64,000 nucleotides of DNA from Bactrocera neohumeralis (taxonomy: Eukaryota; Arthropoda; Insecta; Diptera; Tephritidae), in contig NC_065921.1 in NCBI RefSeq assembly GCF_024586455.1, positions 42,368,574 to 42,432,573 of the forward strand, in the 5' to 3' direction. The translations under genes and the position numbers were made by a program. Positions within the stretch are counted from its first letter, which is position 1, and every line of letters starts with the position of its first letter. A model generated the notes under the pieces. That model saw only the letters and a program-made list of their open reading frames with translations. It had not been told where the DNA came from and did not search any database. Below, piece after piece: positions 11,345 to 22,392 of this stretch.

Positions 11345-12010
11345 ATATTTAATTATCCAACAACATTTATTTAGACACATTCAAAGAGTTCCCCACCATA
11401 TGTAATACATTTATACCAACGATTTTTCCAGTTCTCGAAACACTTTTCATAAAAACTGTTTGGGATGGTCTTCAGCGAATTTTGTTTTATCTCTTCGATC
11501 GACTGAAAACGGAGCGCCAGTTTCAGTTTGATGAACAAGAAAAACTGGTGAATACGGTGGGTGGTCGATGGTATTCATTGCTTGTTTGGACCAAAGAGAT
11601 CTGTTTACGATACTCTTTTGAAAAAAAAAAAATCAGCGTTATCGGGACGAGTTGAGCAAGAATGAATTTCATACCCAAAATACTCACTAAAATAATTCTA
11701 ATGGTCCCACGAGAGAATTCGAGCTCTCTTGCCATCTCTCGAATACTTGCCTGACGACTTTCAATCACCACATCCTTCACCTTTTTAATATTTTCATCAG
11801 CTGAAAAGGTCGAAGGTCGTCCAGATCGAGGCATGTCTTGAATGATGTCTCGGCCGTCTTTGAAGGCTTTGTCTCTCTCGCATGCTGGTTGTTTTGATAA
11901 AATTGAGTTCCCGTAAGTCTTTTCCAACATTTGCAATGATTCCGCACACGAAATTTGGTTAGAAATACAAAATTTGAGACAATCCTTTGTTTGATATTTT
12001 TATCCATTGG
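11345..12010 (-). mobile_element. Mariner transposase relic with middle deleted
   Basis: From 12007 leftwards the frame starts MDKNIKQRIVSNFV, then shifts frame into LQMLEKTYGNSILSK and KAFKDGRDIIQDMPRSGRPS (paired helix-turn-helix of mariners, about 11820-11900), then REMARELEFSRGTIRIIL and LGMKFILAQLVP. After 11640 the catalytic middle is missing. The frame then reaches the C-terminal end: IEEIKQNSLKTIPNSFYEKC and FENWKNRWYKCITYGGELFE near 11380-11520. So the copy keeps both ends of the protein but has lost the central catalytic part. Confidence 0.82.
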
Positions 12011-12080
12011 ATTTGGTAGGAAATTGAATGGTCTTCAAAAAGGGTATATTTCGTTTTTTTTTAAATACCTTCATATATAT

Positions 12081-13152
12081 AACAAGTAAGGAAGGGCTAA
12101 GTTCGGGTGTCACCGAACATTTTATACTCTCGCATGATAAAGTGATAATCGAGATTTCATTATACGTCACTTACATATTTTTCAAATACCGTATTTTTGT
12201 TAAGTTTTATTCCGCTATCATCATTGGTTCCTAATGTACATATATGTATATTATACAGAGAAGGCATCAGATGGAATTGAAAATAGCGTTATATTGGAAG
12301 AAGGCGTGGCTGTAAACCGATTTCACCCATATTTCGTACATGTCATCAGGGTGTTAAGAAAATATTATATACCGAATTGCATTGAAATCGGTGGAGTAGT
12401 TCCTGAGATATGGTTTTTGGTTCATAAGTGGGCGACGCCATGCCCATTTTCAATTTTTAAAAAAGCCTGCGTGCAGCTTTCTTCTGCCATTTCTTTTGTA
12501 AAATTTAGTGTTTCCGACGTTTTTTGTTAGAGGGTTAACGCACTTTTAGCGATTTCCAACATAACCTTTGTATGGGAGGTGGGCGTGGTTATTATCCGAT
12601 TTCTTCTATTTTTGAACTGTATATGGAAATGCCTGAAGAAAACGACTCTGTAGAGTTTGGTTGACATAGCTATAGTAGTTTCCGAGATATGTACAAAAAA
12701 CTTAGTAGGGGCGGGACTACGCCCACTTTTCCAAAAAAAATTACGTCCAAATATGCAACTCCCTAATGCAATCCTTTGTGCCAAATTTCACTTTAATATC
12801 TTTATTTATGGCTTAGTTATGATACTTTATAGGTTTTCGGTTTTCGCCATTTTGTGGGCGTGGCAGTGGGCCGATTTTGTCCATCTTTGAACTTAACCTT
12901 CTTATGGAGCCAAGAAATACGTGTACCAAGTTTCATCATGATATCTCAATTTTTACTCAAGTTACAGCTAGCACGGACGGACGGGCAGACGGACGGACAG
13001 ACAGACATCCGGATTTCGACTCTACTCGTCACCATGATCACTTTGGTATATATAACCCTATATCTGACTCTTTTAGTTTTAGGACTTACAAACAACCGTT
13101 ATGTGAACAAAAATATAATACTCTCCTTAGCAACTTTGTTGCGAGAGTATTA
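12081..13152 (-). repeat. Long hairpin-ended non-coding repeat, copy 2
   Basis: The same family as 6809-7691 and 49719-50782 in inverse orientation. It begins on the plus strand with AACAAGTAAGGAAGGGCTAA and the GTTCGGGTGTCACCGAAC hairpin, and ends with GTTGCGAGAGTATTA. It keeps the block missing from copy 1 (near 12230-12420). It also has the phrases GGGCGTGGTTATTATCCGAT and GTGGGCGTGGCAGTGGGCC, and a GGACGGACAGACAGAC run near 12975-13005. Its open frames mirror those in the other copies and are not convincing as genes. Confidence 0.85.
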
Positions 13153-13163
13153 AAATGTATGTA

Positions 13164-13350
13164 AACATATAGAAATGATCACGATAACGAGAAGAGTTAA
13201 AATCTGTCTATCCATCCGAACGTTTGGCCGTACGTGGAAGCTGTAACTTGAGTAAAAATTAAGATATCTTAATGGTCACATGTACCTTAGGATCATAGGT
13301 TAACAAACCAAATCGGACTACAACCACGCCAACTTGATTTTTTGGCTTGA
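13164..13350 (+). repeat. Diverged fragment of the hairpin-ended repeat
   Basis: 'GATCACGATAACGAGAAGAG', 'GTCTATCCATCC' and 'AAGCTGTAACTTGAGTAAAA' followed by 'AGATATCTTAATG' match the early part of copies 1 and 3, with 'ACCACGCCAACTTG' at the end. It abuts copy 2 in opposite orientation, so two family members lie tail to tail. Confidence 0.65.
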
Positions 13351-14000
13351 CTCCCTTATCTACTCTGGAGAAAGCAAAACTAACAGCGCGGTTATTGAGG
13401 CCAATTATATCAATATCATCGGTGTACGCCAGCAACTATACACTATTATAGAATATTGTAACGTCTCTATTTAACTCTGCAGGTCGTATTATTTATACAG
13501 CAATAGATTGAAAAAGTCACACGATAGGGAGTCGCCTTGTTTCAAACCTCGCTTGGTATCACACTTCACGGAGAGGTCAATGGAACATCTATTCCATTGT
13601 CATCGATTGGGGATTCGGGTTCGCCATCTCCAGATGTTAAACTTTCACTGATGTTCAGTAGGCGGGTGAAGTGCTCCCTCCATAACTTCAGTATGCTTGA
13701 ACAACAGTCGCTAGGTCAACACTTTGGGACAAATATGCTCTAGTTTTGATACATTCCGTTAGTCGCCACATCTTTTTGCAGCATTTTTCGAGCATTACTT
13801 CTGTCGGTCATCTTCTGAAGCTTTTCATACTCACGCTTTTCGGTGTCTGACGGTATTTCTCCGCCTTTGATTCTGGCAAGTTGCAAGCGTAAACCCGATC
13901 TTAGCCCTTTTTTAAGATAAAAAGATGAGGATTTCACCGCGACTAGGTCTATTGTGTCCTCTCTTAAGTCACAACGACCCTCCTAGCCCTAGCATATTGA
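13345..14000 (-). mobile_element. RTE-type retrotransposon relic, antisense
   Basis: On the minus strand the palm region reads LLAYTDDIDIIGLNNRAVSF near 13380-13440 (YTDD where YADD is usual), preceded by RGFKQGDSLSCDFFNLLL near 13515-13555. The upstream part of the element lies further right: a piece ending LKLWREHFTRLLN (about 13660-13700), then 13937-13740 with LRLQLARIKGGEIPSDTEKR and YEKLQKMTDRSNARKMLQKD, the basic linker before the reverse transcriptase. The fingers domain is missing, so this is a copy with a large internal deletion. Confidence 0.75.
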
Positions 14001-14784
14001 TAAATTCCAATATATTGCTAGGTGCTTGTGAGGTGATGTGATCCCTATTTGAAAACAAGGATTCAAAGTTCTTTCTTTACTTGTTTCTTAGTCCATTTGG
14101 GTATTTTAGGATGCTTCGTTAGAAAGGCTACTTCACCCCGTTTCTTATACTGCTCACTCATAGTATTTCTTATTTCATGGCACGAGGTGGCACATTAAGA
14201 AGATTGAAAAACCTTACCGAAGTGTACCCTAAGTGATCGAACATGCGTTAATTTGATAAAAGTAAAATAAAAACAGTTTTCCGCGAATTGATCGAGCAAA
14301 GGAAAAATACTATTTTATGCACTCACTGTAATAAATATTTAAATAACTCTTTAGTAAATGTAATTATATATGTTTAATGGCCTGTAATTTAAATATTAAC
14401 AGTGATCATAAAAATTAATTATCAGACATCCTTTCTTTTCTAACTTGAACCAGTTGTGAGTCGATTTTTTATTGTAGCTTGAGGCTGGAAGCGTCTTGTA
14501 AGCGACGACTTTGGCCACACTTTCGCACATTGTAAATTTCACTTTTTCTTAGCCGGCATCATTATACCGGTAACTGGATTTTATGTTCGTAATAGATTTT
14601 CAAAGCACAGCTTCCCTCTTAACCGCCCTTGAATAATGTGTATGTATGTATGTGCCGTATTGAACGAAGCAATGGGCTACAGTTTGCAAAAGAAAGCTAT
14701 TATGAGTGCGAAATAACAGTGCGTTCTTACAACGCATGGATTTCCGATTTATCGCCATGTGTAATTCTGTGCAGGTCAACATTA
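14001..14784. other. AT-rich spacer, no gene seen
   Basis: No recognisable frame or repeat; composition is strongly AT-rich around 14260-14420. Confidence 0.45.
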
Positions 14785-15600
14785 TTCTTCTTCTTCTTTA
14801 TTGGCGTAGACACCGCTTACACGGTTGTAGCCGAGTTTACAACAGAGCGCCAGTCGTTCTTCCTTTATGCTGATTGGTGTCAACTGGATGTCCCTAGTCA
14901 GGTCCTTCTCTACCCGTCTTTCCAACGGAGTGGAGCTCTTCCTCTTCCTCTGCTTCCCCTGGTGAATATTGCGTCGAATAGCCTCAGAGCTGAAGTGTTT
15001 ACATCCATTCGAACGATATTACCCAGCCAGCGTAGCTACTGTCTCTTAATTCGTTGAACTATGTCCGTGTCGTCGTAGTATATCTCGTAATTTGGTGTTT
15101 GTTTGTCGAGAAAGGATTTTACTTCTCAATTGTCTACTCACTCCGAAGTAGTACCTATAAGCAAGTGTTATTCTGCGTTGGATTTCAATGCTGACATTGT
15201 TGATGCTATTACCACTGGTTCTAAGATAGACGAAATTATCTACGACTTCGAAATTATTACTGTCAACAATGACGTGATGGCCCAGTCGCGAATGCGACGA
15301 CTGTTTGTTTGCTGATAGAAAAGATTTCGTTTTGTCCTCGTTGCCCTCAGGCCAATTTTCTTCGCTTCCTTTTCTAGTCTAGGGAAAGCAGAACTAACGG
15401 CGCGGTTGTTGAGACCAATGATATTAATATCATCGACGTACGCCAGCAGCTTTACACTCTTATAGAAAATTGTACCTTCTCTATTTAGATCTGTAGCTCG
15501 AATTATTTTCTTCAAGAGTAGATTGAAGTAGTCGGAAACCTTCCCGTTCCTGAAGGAGCTTTTGCAATTACTCAACGTCAGGTTATACAGCCGTCTGACA
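14785..15600 (-). mobile_element. RTE-type retrotransposon relic with 3' end
   Basis: The left end (14789-14825) is the family's 3' terminus: TTCTTCTTCTTTATTGGCG TAGACACCGCTTA, the complement of a '...CCAAT..AAGAAGAAG' tail. To the right, minus-strand reading gives the C-terminal region (RMDVNTSALRLFDAI, RGSRGRGRAPLRWKD) and, at 15575-15240, NGKVSDYFNLLLKKIIRATD, then LLAYVDDINIIGLNNRAVSS with a YVDD catalytic box, then FPRLEKEAKKIGLRAT. Frame shifts separate the blocks, so it is inactive. Confidence 0.82.
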
Positions 15601-16344
15601 GCATTACATTACCAAATGTGGTTGTTGATATTATCTGCAGTATTTGAAAAAGAAGAATTCAACTGAGGTCTCCGAAAAGCCATTTCATAATCCTTTTGAT
15701 GAATCTATAGACAATTTAAGAAGGCTGTGGTTTTGGATAAACATTCTGTCGTCGTATTTTACCCAAATATGGAACTTTTCTTGCCATGAGCCCCATGTCA
15801 AAAGTCTGTCACGAATACTGGTTTCTACAAAGCTATTGTTTCTGGACATCTTGTCTGACATTTTTATGCTCAACTTATTCGGAATTACATTTCTAAATTC
15901 AAAATATGGTCGCTCAAAGTTCTACACTCGTGGTATTAGATCAGACGAATTTGGACGAGATAAATTCTTGTCGAAAATCAGGACCAGAACAATCAAAAAA
16001 ATAAAGGAAGTCTGTGCTCTCCAGGACCAGAACAATAATAAAAAAAATAAAACAGTCTGGCTCTCCTGAAAAAAAAATGCCAGCACAAAGCCAAGAGCTA
16101 AGCATTTATCTACGTGAAAGAGCTCGCATTAACTGTGGAGCTAAAACTAAACCTAACTCCAGGAAGTCAATCCCACTAGCGGCAGACGGAAGCGTTCCGT
16201 GTATCTAAAGTATGGTTAGAAAGTAGGGAAGAGAAAGAGATGATTAGAATTTAGCAGTTCGCAGTGCGTTTGCGAATGTGGTCGGATACGGGAGTATTAT
16301 TGGTGTGCTTAATGAAGGACATCTCGATGGAAAATTTGCAGAAA
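15601..16344. other. Spacer with an uncharacterised 141-codon frame
   Basis: A plus-strand frame at 15644-16069 and an antisense one at 15873-15685 overlap. Neither contains a motif I recognise. The plus-strand frame runs into a tandem duplication and a lysine/asparagine-rich tail, which argues against a real gene. Confidence 0.3.
15976..16065. repeat. Imperfect 44-45 bp tandem duplication
   Basis: The phrase (T)CAGGACCAGAACAAT...AAAATAAA...GTCTG.GCTCTC occurs twice in a row with small differences. Confidence 0.7.
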
Positions 16345-16745
16345 AATTAAGCAATCCGGGTTCTACACCGTCAACTCTATAAGGCCGTTATGGCCAAGGT
16401 TGGGGAGGTGTACTCCCGGAGCTATGCTGGTACCGGCCGACAAGAATAGCATTCCATCCACGTTGCTGTTGTTGTTGTTGTTGTAAAGGTTATCTAATCC
16501 CCGCTTTGGTGGTAAGGTTCAGACAAGTTGTCATCGATGTCATCAAGTGGGTGGGCTGTTTCGACGGTGTCGGACCGTAGCGAGAGAAGTGTAAGATGAG
16601 TGTGTTTAGCTGGACATGCAAAGAGTTGGTTGAAGTCATGACGGGACTTGTTGCATGCTGAACATATATTTGGTATGTTGTGGTGGGTTCGCAGGCAGCT
16701 ACGCTGGGATCTCAAGACAATTTACTGCTTCAACTGATGAAGGAA
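16345..16745 (-). mobile_element. 3' end of an RNase H-type non-LTR retrotransposon
   Basis: The minus-strand frame 16715-16494 reads ...THHNIPNICSACNKSRHDFN, then QLFACPAKHTHLTLLSLRSD and TVETAHPLDDIDD. This is the Cys-rich C-terminal tail of non-LTR retrotransposon polyproteins (NICPAC...HDTNHLF.CP.K family); the His of the Cys/His box is Gln here. The 3' UTR follows with a CAA run (complement of GTTGTTGTTGTTGTTG at 16463-16483) and GTGGATGGAATGCTATTC. Upstream domains are absent, so it is 5'-truncated. Clade (Jockey/LOA-like) is uncertain. Confidence 0.75.
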
Positions 16746-17425
16746 AATAGAAAATATGTTGAATTAAAAATTCTTAAAATTCGGGTTATAATTTTTTTCT
16801 CAGTGTAACCTCGAAATTGGCCTAAGAAAGAGCTTTTACTTCAGTGCGATATAAAGTTCGGTACTTTGCCGTTGGAAATAGATGAACATTTAGGTATTTT
16901 TTGAGACTTCAAAAAGTTTTCTCAGCATTAACATCGCATGGAAAATGTTACAAGTCTACTCTTGGGACCAAACATTGTTTGCTAAGTTTTTGTAACTAAA
17001 ATTTTCTCATTCATTAATTTACCAAATATATTATACTTTAGTGCCACCCTAATGTCAATAAAAAGTAATCTTACTTTATTTCCACTCTTCTTAAACCAAT
17101 TACATTTTTGACATTTCGAGCGACAAACGATTTCGAAACAATTAAAATTGCTCACACATACACACACATACATATGCCTGTATATTACAATTAAATGCAG
17201 CCACGTACATATGGCAACACGAACAACTGGCACACATAAATATGTATGCACTTAAACAAGTTTATAGACCAATCAAGCAGAAATGACAACAACTCATAAC
17301 AAAAATGCTCGTGGAGATAATCCCAATTAATTCCACGTAACTCAATTCAATTTCATTCGATTCGATTCGATTGGATTCAGTTCGGTGCTGCGCAGCGCAG
17401 CATAACATTATGCCACTCCATTCAA
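16746..17425. other. AT-rich spacer, no gene seen
   Basis: Contains an ACACACATACATATG stretch near 17155-17175 and a TTCGATTCGATTCGATTGG run near 17350. No gene or transposon motif. Confidence 0.45.
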
Positions 17426-17429
17426 TGTG

Positions 17430-18130
17430 ATTGTGGCGGAAAACAACAACAGCAACAAATATGGGACCGACAGCGGCGGCTCAGTGTCATCCGAGCTGAG
17501 TTATGCGCACACAAAACAATTTAATCAATTCATCAAATTGCGACGCGACGTTGCCAGTTGTGACAGACGGATCGGACGGACGGACAGACGGATAGATAGA
17601 TGTACGGTCGTTAATAGGCCCAATGCAACAACAGCAGCAACAGCAAGAGTACAAAGTTAGTTGAAGTGACGGCAGCAATATTGGTGTGTGGCGACCACAC
17701 ATGTGCAACAGCAACAACAACAAAAGCAATGAAGACAATAACAAGAGATGCAGCAACAGCAACAGCAATGACAATAACAATAAGAGTGTTTGCAAAACAA
17801 CAACAACAACCCATAATAGTAGCAACAACAACAACAAAAAACAACGCTTGTAATAATAAGGACAACAACAAGAAGAACAACAACAACAACAAAAATATTA
17901 AGCAGTTACTCCAACTACAACAAAATAAAACAACAACAATTACAAAAAAACATAGTTTTATCAACAACAAAAATAACATCACCAGTAATAATAATAACAA
18001 CAACAACATATCTAAGCAGCCACTCAACAACAACAACAACTATAATAATATTAAAAACAAAAACAACAACAACAATGTCAACAATAGTAACACCAGTCCT
18101 CAGCAATCACTCCGCAACAACAGACAAAGT
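17430..18130. repeat. CAA/AAC trinucleotide-rich tract
   Basis: About 700 bp dominated by AAC/CAA units on the plus strand with AAT and CAG interruptions. It gives a 181-codon plus frame rich in Asn/Thr and long Leu/Val frames on the other strand. Such tracts are common in fly 5' leaders and introns. With frames open on both strands merely by composition, I do not call a gene. A GGACGGACGGACAGACGG run lies at its left edge (17572-17590). Confidence 0.8.
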
Positions 18131-19417
18131 GGCAGAGGTAACAATTTGTTGTTGTTGGGCGAACTTCACACCGCTTACAACGCAGCAAAGCTGGTTTTTT
18201 GCGCTTGTTAACCAATCAGCCGTGTAGGGCGCCAGCTTCTATGCTTCAGCGCCTCTTGCCAGCTTGCTAACACCAGCTGCAGCTCGCAAGTGCGATTGCT
18301 CTCGCGTTTATATAAATATATATAATATTTATTAAGTAGCGGCTATCCAATTGCCTGCAAATCACTCAATCCACCAACTAACTAAGCATCCATCCGTCTG
18401 TCTAACCGTCCGTTCGTTTGCGCATCGATTTGTCCACTGGCAGCTCAATATCAACCGGTGTGTAGCTGCTGTCGAGCAATCAATCTTATTGACACCAATT
18501 TGAAAAATCTACAAAAACACTAACAATGCAGTAGACAGGCCAGCCATATACTATAAGTATGTTGGTTTAGTGCAAATGTTTGTTTTACAGAAAATTACAA
18601 AAAAAAAAAAATTGAAAAAAATTGAAAAAAATTGAAAAAAAATGAAATTGAATATTTTTCATAAAAAACTAAAAATAATCCAAGCTTTAGCTATAAAAGT
18701 GTTGCGCGAAACTTCAAACACCTTCGCCATCATTGATTTTTTGTTTTTGGCATTTTTTGTTGTTTTTATTGTCAACAGCAAATGTGTTGTCAACCGTTTG
18801 GTGTTGCAGCAATAATTCTATTGCACTGCAAGTCGAAATGTTGGTGTTGTTGTTATTGCATGTTAGGTCTTACTTCAGCTTTAGCGCAGTACGTCAATGT
18901 GTTTTTATACATATATACGCAGTGTGTATGTGTGTATGTGTGTTGTCCACCACGGCGCCTCAATGCGGCGATCATTATTGAACTGCTAGATCATCGTCGC
19001 ATCGATTGGCGATAGTAAATTGCTGATCTGGCGTTAGCTGATCGCTATTGATGCTAACAACAACAAACAAGTTATATTGCAAAGAAAAAGCAAGGTAATG
19101 GATATATTAGCGCACATGAAAGCAACCACTTCAAAAGCAGCAGCAACAACAACAACATTTATAGTTCTATGAGTACTCAATTGAAAACGAGTTGATTAAG
19201 TAACCGACGACGATATTTTACAATAACAACAAAACTCAATAGCCACTGCATCAACTAGATGCTAGTACACATTTCCATCTCGGTGTTGATTAGTAAGAGG
19301 AGGGACAGATTCCTTATGAAATAATTCTGACAATAATAGAGGTCAACTCTTGCCACAAAATTTAATAAGCAACTAAGGTATACTTAACTGAGATTCGCAG
19401 GGATTTCCTAAAAATAG
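18131..19417. other. Low-repeat stretch, possible leader or intronic DNA
   Basis: Has TATATAAATATATATAAT near 18308-18328, a row of AAAATTGAAAAA units at 18610-18645 and GTGTATGTGTGTATGTG near 18920. Frames here are short, in part because of TTG runs. No recognised domain or transposon. It may belong to a host gene's non-coding part. Confidence 0.35.
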
Positions 19418-20310
19418 AAAAAGGTGATCCATATCGAGATTCCCTTCTTTTTTTAAAGAAAAAGCAAAGAAACGGGGAGTTGAATGGGGATTTATTATTA
19501 TTCGAAAGTAGACTGTTTAGCATTTATTTTTTGAAGACTATCTCTTTCAAATGTTGGCCACGGCTACGTCTCAGATGGTCCATCCGTTGGTGTCCAATTT
19601 TCGATTACTCGCTCGAGTATTTCGACTGGCAACTGGCGAATGCCACGCCTGCTATTTTGTTCCACGGCCTGAATCGTAGCAGGGTTTAGACTTTACATAT
19701 ACCCACGGGAAAAAGTAGTATCACACGATATTGGTGGTCAATCGACCCCAAAACGTGAAATTATCTGCTCACTCAAGTGCTCTCTCAATAAATTATTTAA
19801 TTGAAGCGAAGTGTGGGAAGTGCCATCGTGTTGTCAAAACCAAATGTCGTCGAGGTCACGAGCCTCAATTTCAGGCATCAAATAGTCGGTTATCATGACG
19901 TGATAACAGGCGCCATTGACAGTTCTCACCAGCATCATTTTTGAAGAAATTTGGACCGAACCTTTGTTTTTTTTTTTTTTGATAAAATGGCAGCTCTTTA
20001 TCTCTTCAGGTTGCTCTTCGTCCGAAATTTGCTTGTTTGCATACCCATTGAGCCAGAAACAGGCCTCATCGCTAAACCAAATTTGGCTCGAAAACGTCGG
20101 ATGTTTTTGGAACTTTTCAAGAGCCCATGTAGCGAAGCGTTGTTGATTGGGAAGGCCAAGCGACTTCAGTTCTTGCACAAGCTATATTTTGTACGCTTTT
20201 AATTTAAGATCTCGACGTAAAATCCGCCCTCATGCCTCATCTTCTAGGATTGTGACTGATCCTTTGGCAAAGCACGAAAAGAGAAACATAAGGTAATTTA
20301 AAGGTGTTAT
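19418..20310 (-). mobile_element. Tc1/mariner-superfamily element relic (copy C, 'GGTGATCC' family)
   Basis: The minus-strand frame 20178-19834 reads LKSLGLPNQQRFATWALEKF, then IWFSDEACFWLNGYANKQ with the first catalytic Asp, later AYHVMITDYLMPE-like sequence and DLDDIWF. Beyond a stop it continues QHDGTSHT (second Asp kept) and IISRFGVD, with the third-Asp region frame-shifted near 19700-19745. The left end has GGTGATCCATATCGAG at about 19424, like copies B and H. The right end is degraded. A poly-T run at 19969-19980 breaks the reading. Confidence 0.78.
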
Positions 20311-20399
20311 ACTAGAACAACACAAAATATTGGTTGCAAGTAAGATTTAGAGATAGGGGTTAGGTATATCCGCATAACGTACAATTCGCATACCGTACT

Positions 20400-20600
20400 T
20401 CTAGTTTATATGCGAAACGAGGTTAAAGTCATGATAGCTGCTAGGCTGTCCACATAGATGATAACTTTGTTGCTGTTAGAGCGGCAGAAAATATTCCTGA
20501 ATGGCTTCGAGGAATGGTGTTGAGTTGACAGTACTTGGCTGGTTAAAAACTAGGGTCCGTTTCGGTCACTTATATACGAGTGTTGTGGAAACGGCGGATG
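20400..20600 (-). mobile_element. Small non-LTR relic related to 26590-26790
   Basis: Shares 'GCGGCAGAAAA.ATTCCTG', 'TTCGAGGAA.GGTG' and 'CTTGGCTGG.TAAAAAC' with the larger relic at 26.6 kb. No frame remains. Confidence 0.5.
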
Positions 20601-21780
20601 TTAACTCTGGAGTGGATACATACAACTCTGGAGCTGATACATAAGCTTAAAATATACTGCAGTGATCCGTTCGCTTAAAAGGCGGCTTTGTGCCTAACTC
20701 TGAACAGTATATCCCGCATCAACTCCGCTAACATGCCAACTCATTCTATGTTTACTCTTAACCTTCTTTTCCAATTGAAAATAGTGGATTCGTGTAGTCG
20801 GTGCCTGTCAAACCGAAATTCCACCCCGAGCTATGGCCGAAGGTTCTACGAGTATATCACAACACTTTTCATAGCTTTATAAACGAAGGAAAAACGATAC
20901 AATACGGATAGAAATACGGATAGAAACCACAAATATTGAAAAAAAAATTTCAGTTTTGGTTATAAAATGGTTATATAGGTTAAAATAAAGGTTATTATAT
21001 CTGAAAACGATTTTAAATTTTTTTTGATTGCACGTTGTTTTTGCATTTTAGGTGACGATATGTAAATTCTCCTGCAGTCAGTGGTCATTCCGCAGATTTT
21101 AACGCATAGTTTGCATTGAAGTGGTCCATAGATGGCAGATCTAGCACTAGTTCAAGAACAAGTAGTTTCTATAGGGACTTGACTGAAGTTGTCAATTGAG
21201 AAGCTATAAAATTAAATTGTAATCGTCAAATTTGCATTTTGGCTTTTTAGCCTCTTTTACTCAATAAAATTGCCGTATTGGCCTTTTCACATTGACAACA
21301 TCATAAATCAGAGAGAGATAAATCAGATTCATTGCTGTTGATTCATAATAAATTCAATAAAAGTTAGCGAACAAGTTTATACAAAATTAAAAGACATTAA
21401 AAGCTTAAAAATACTTTAAATTATATTATGGCTTCAATAGGTCTTTGTCTTGAAGTCTTGAATTTTTTTTCAAAATTCTTTTGTTGCTGTCAGCTATTGT
21501 TGGAAATATTATAATTTATTGATGAACAAATTGCCAGCAGCAAAGTCGATCGCGAACTCAATATTAGCGCACACTTTCAGTTTCACATATGGATCAAGGC
21601 AAACAAAAGAGAAAGAGTATCTAAAAAAATAGAAATAAATAAAAAAAAATATTTCCATACTTCTAGATATTAAAAATATATATATAATTTGATAAAAAAT
21701 AACATATTTGCTGAACTTATATTAGAAAAAAAAAAAAAATTTATAAAAAATACCAACAACCAACTAACAACCCGATCAAT
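20601..21780. other. AT-rich stretch, possible upstream region of the 21781 frame
   Basis: Strongly AT-rich, increasingly A-rich towards 21780, with no recognised transposon after about 20650. Short frames only. It could be 5' UTR or promoter DNA for a gene whose first coding exon begins near 21781, but no direct sign of a start site was found. Confidence 0.3.
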
Positions 21781-21960
21781 ATGGTCATAAACAAGTTGAA
21801 AAACAAATTACGAAAATGTTTCGTGCTACTGCCGCCCAGCCGACCCCTAACACCTCACCACCTAAGTAAGACAGGCATTACGAACGACCGCGTGGGTTGT
21901 CGTCTATGCGGTTTCGGCTCCGAAATTTATGAGCCTCGCACATACATTCTTAAAAACTGA
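21781..21960 (+). CDS. Candidate 59-codon small ORF or first coding exon
   Basis: ATG at 21781 in context CAATATGG opens a frame of 59 codons ending at TGA 21958-21960. It begins MVINKLKNKLRKCFVLLPPS and continues RPLTPHHLSKTG; a basic start is followed by a Pro-rich part and a Cys pair (GCRLCGF). An in-frame stop lies upstream at 21712. A good splice donor (AA|GTAAGA at 21866) lies inside, so the true product may use only the first 28 codons and continue in a distant exon. A second ATG at 21816 (context GAAAATG) opens another frame, MFRATAAQPTPNTSPP, ending at the same donor. The stretch is GC-richer than its AT-rich flanks, which is typical of a coding exon in such DNA. I do not recognise the product. 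Confidence 0.3.
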   Translation: MVINKLKNKLRKCFVLLPPSRPLTPHHLSKTGITNDRVGCRLCGFGSEIYEPRTYILKN

Positions 21961-22392
21961 GCTCGAAATTGCTGACAACAACATTTTGCTACAATTTATT
22001 GGATATCTGTATATACATATATTACATATATATATGGTACATATATGCAACAAATAACTTAGCATATGAATACGTTCGAATGTCCATAAATATTCTGACG
22101 TGTACACGAATTCTGAGGTGCTGCGCGTTCTTTTTTCCAGTTCACTGCAGTTTTTGACATTTTTTCGACAACCGCAAATTGTTTGTTGTTAACTTGTAGC
22201 GATTATTTATTGGCGTACGACATTTGATGAAATTGTCACTCAGTGCGTTGGTTCGATTTTTTCTGTGTTTATTTTCTAACATGTAATTATATTAATCTAC
22301 AAGTTTAACATTTTTGACAGCTGCGCATGCGCAACGTCAACGGGGCTTGCTTTTAAATTTTTTTTCTATAGTAGGGACTCATAAAAATATGG
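21961..22392. other. Spacer after the 21781 frame
   Basis: Holds a TATATACATATATTACATATA run at about 22010-22035 and CTGCGCATGCGCA at 22321. No gene or transposon motif. Confidence 0.4.

Noticed and set aside
17611..18211. Long Asn-rich (plus) and Leu/Val-rich (minus) frames
   Set aside because: They are translations of a CAA/AAC repeat tract, open in several frames by composition only.
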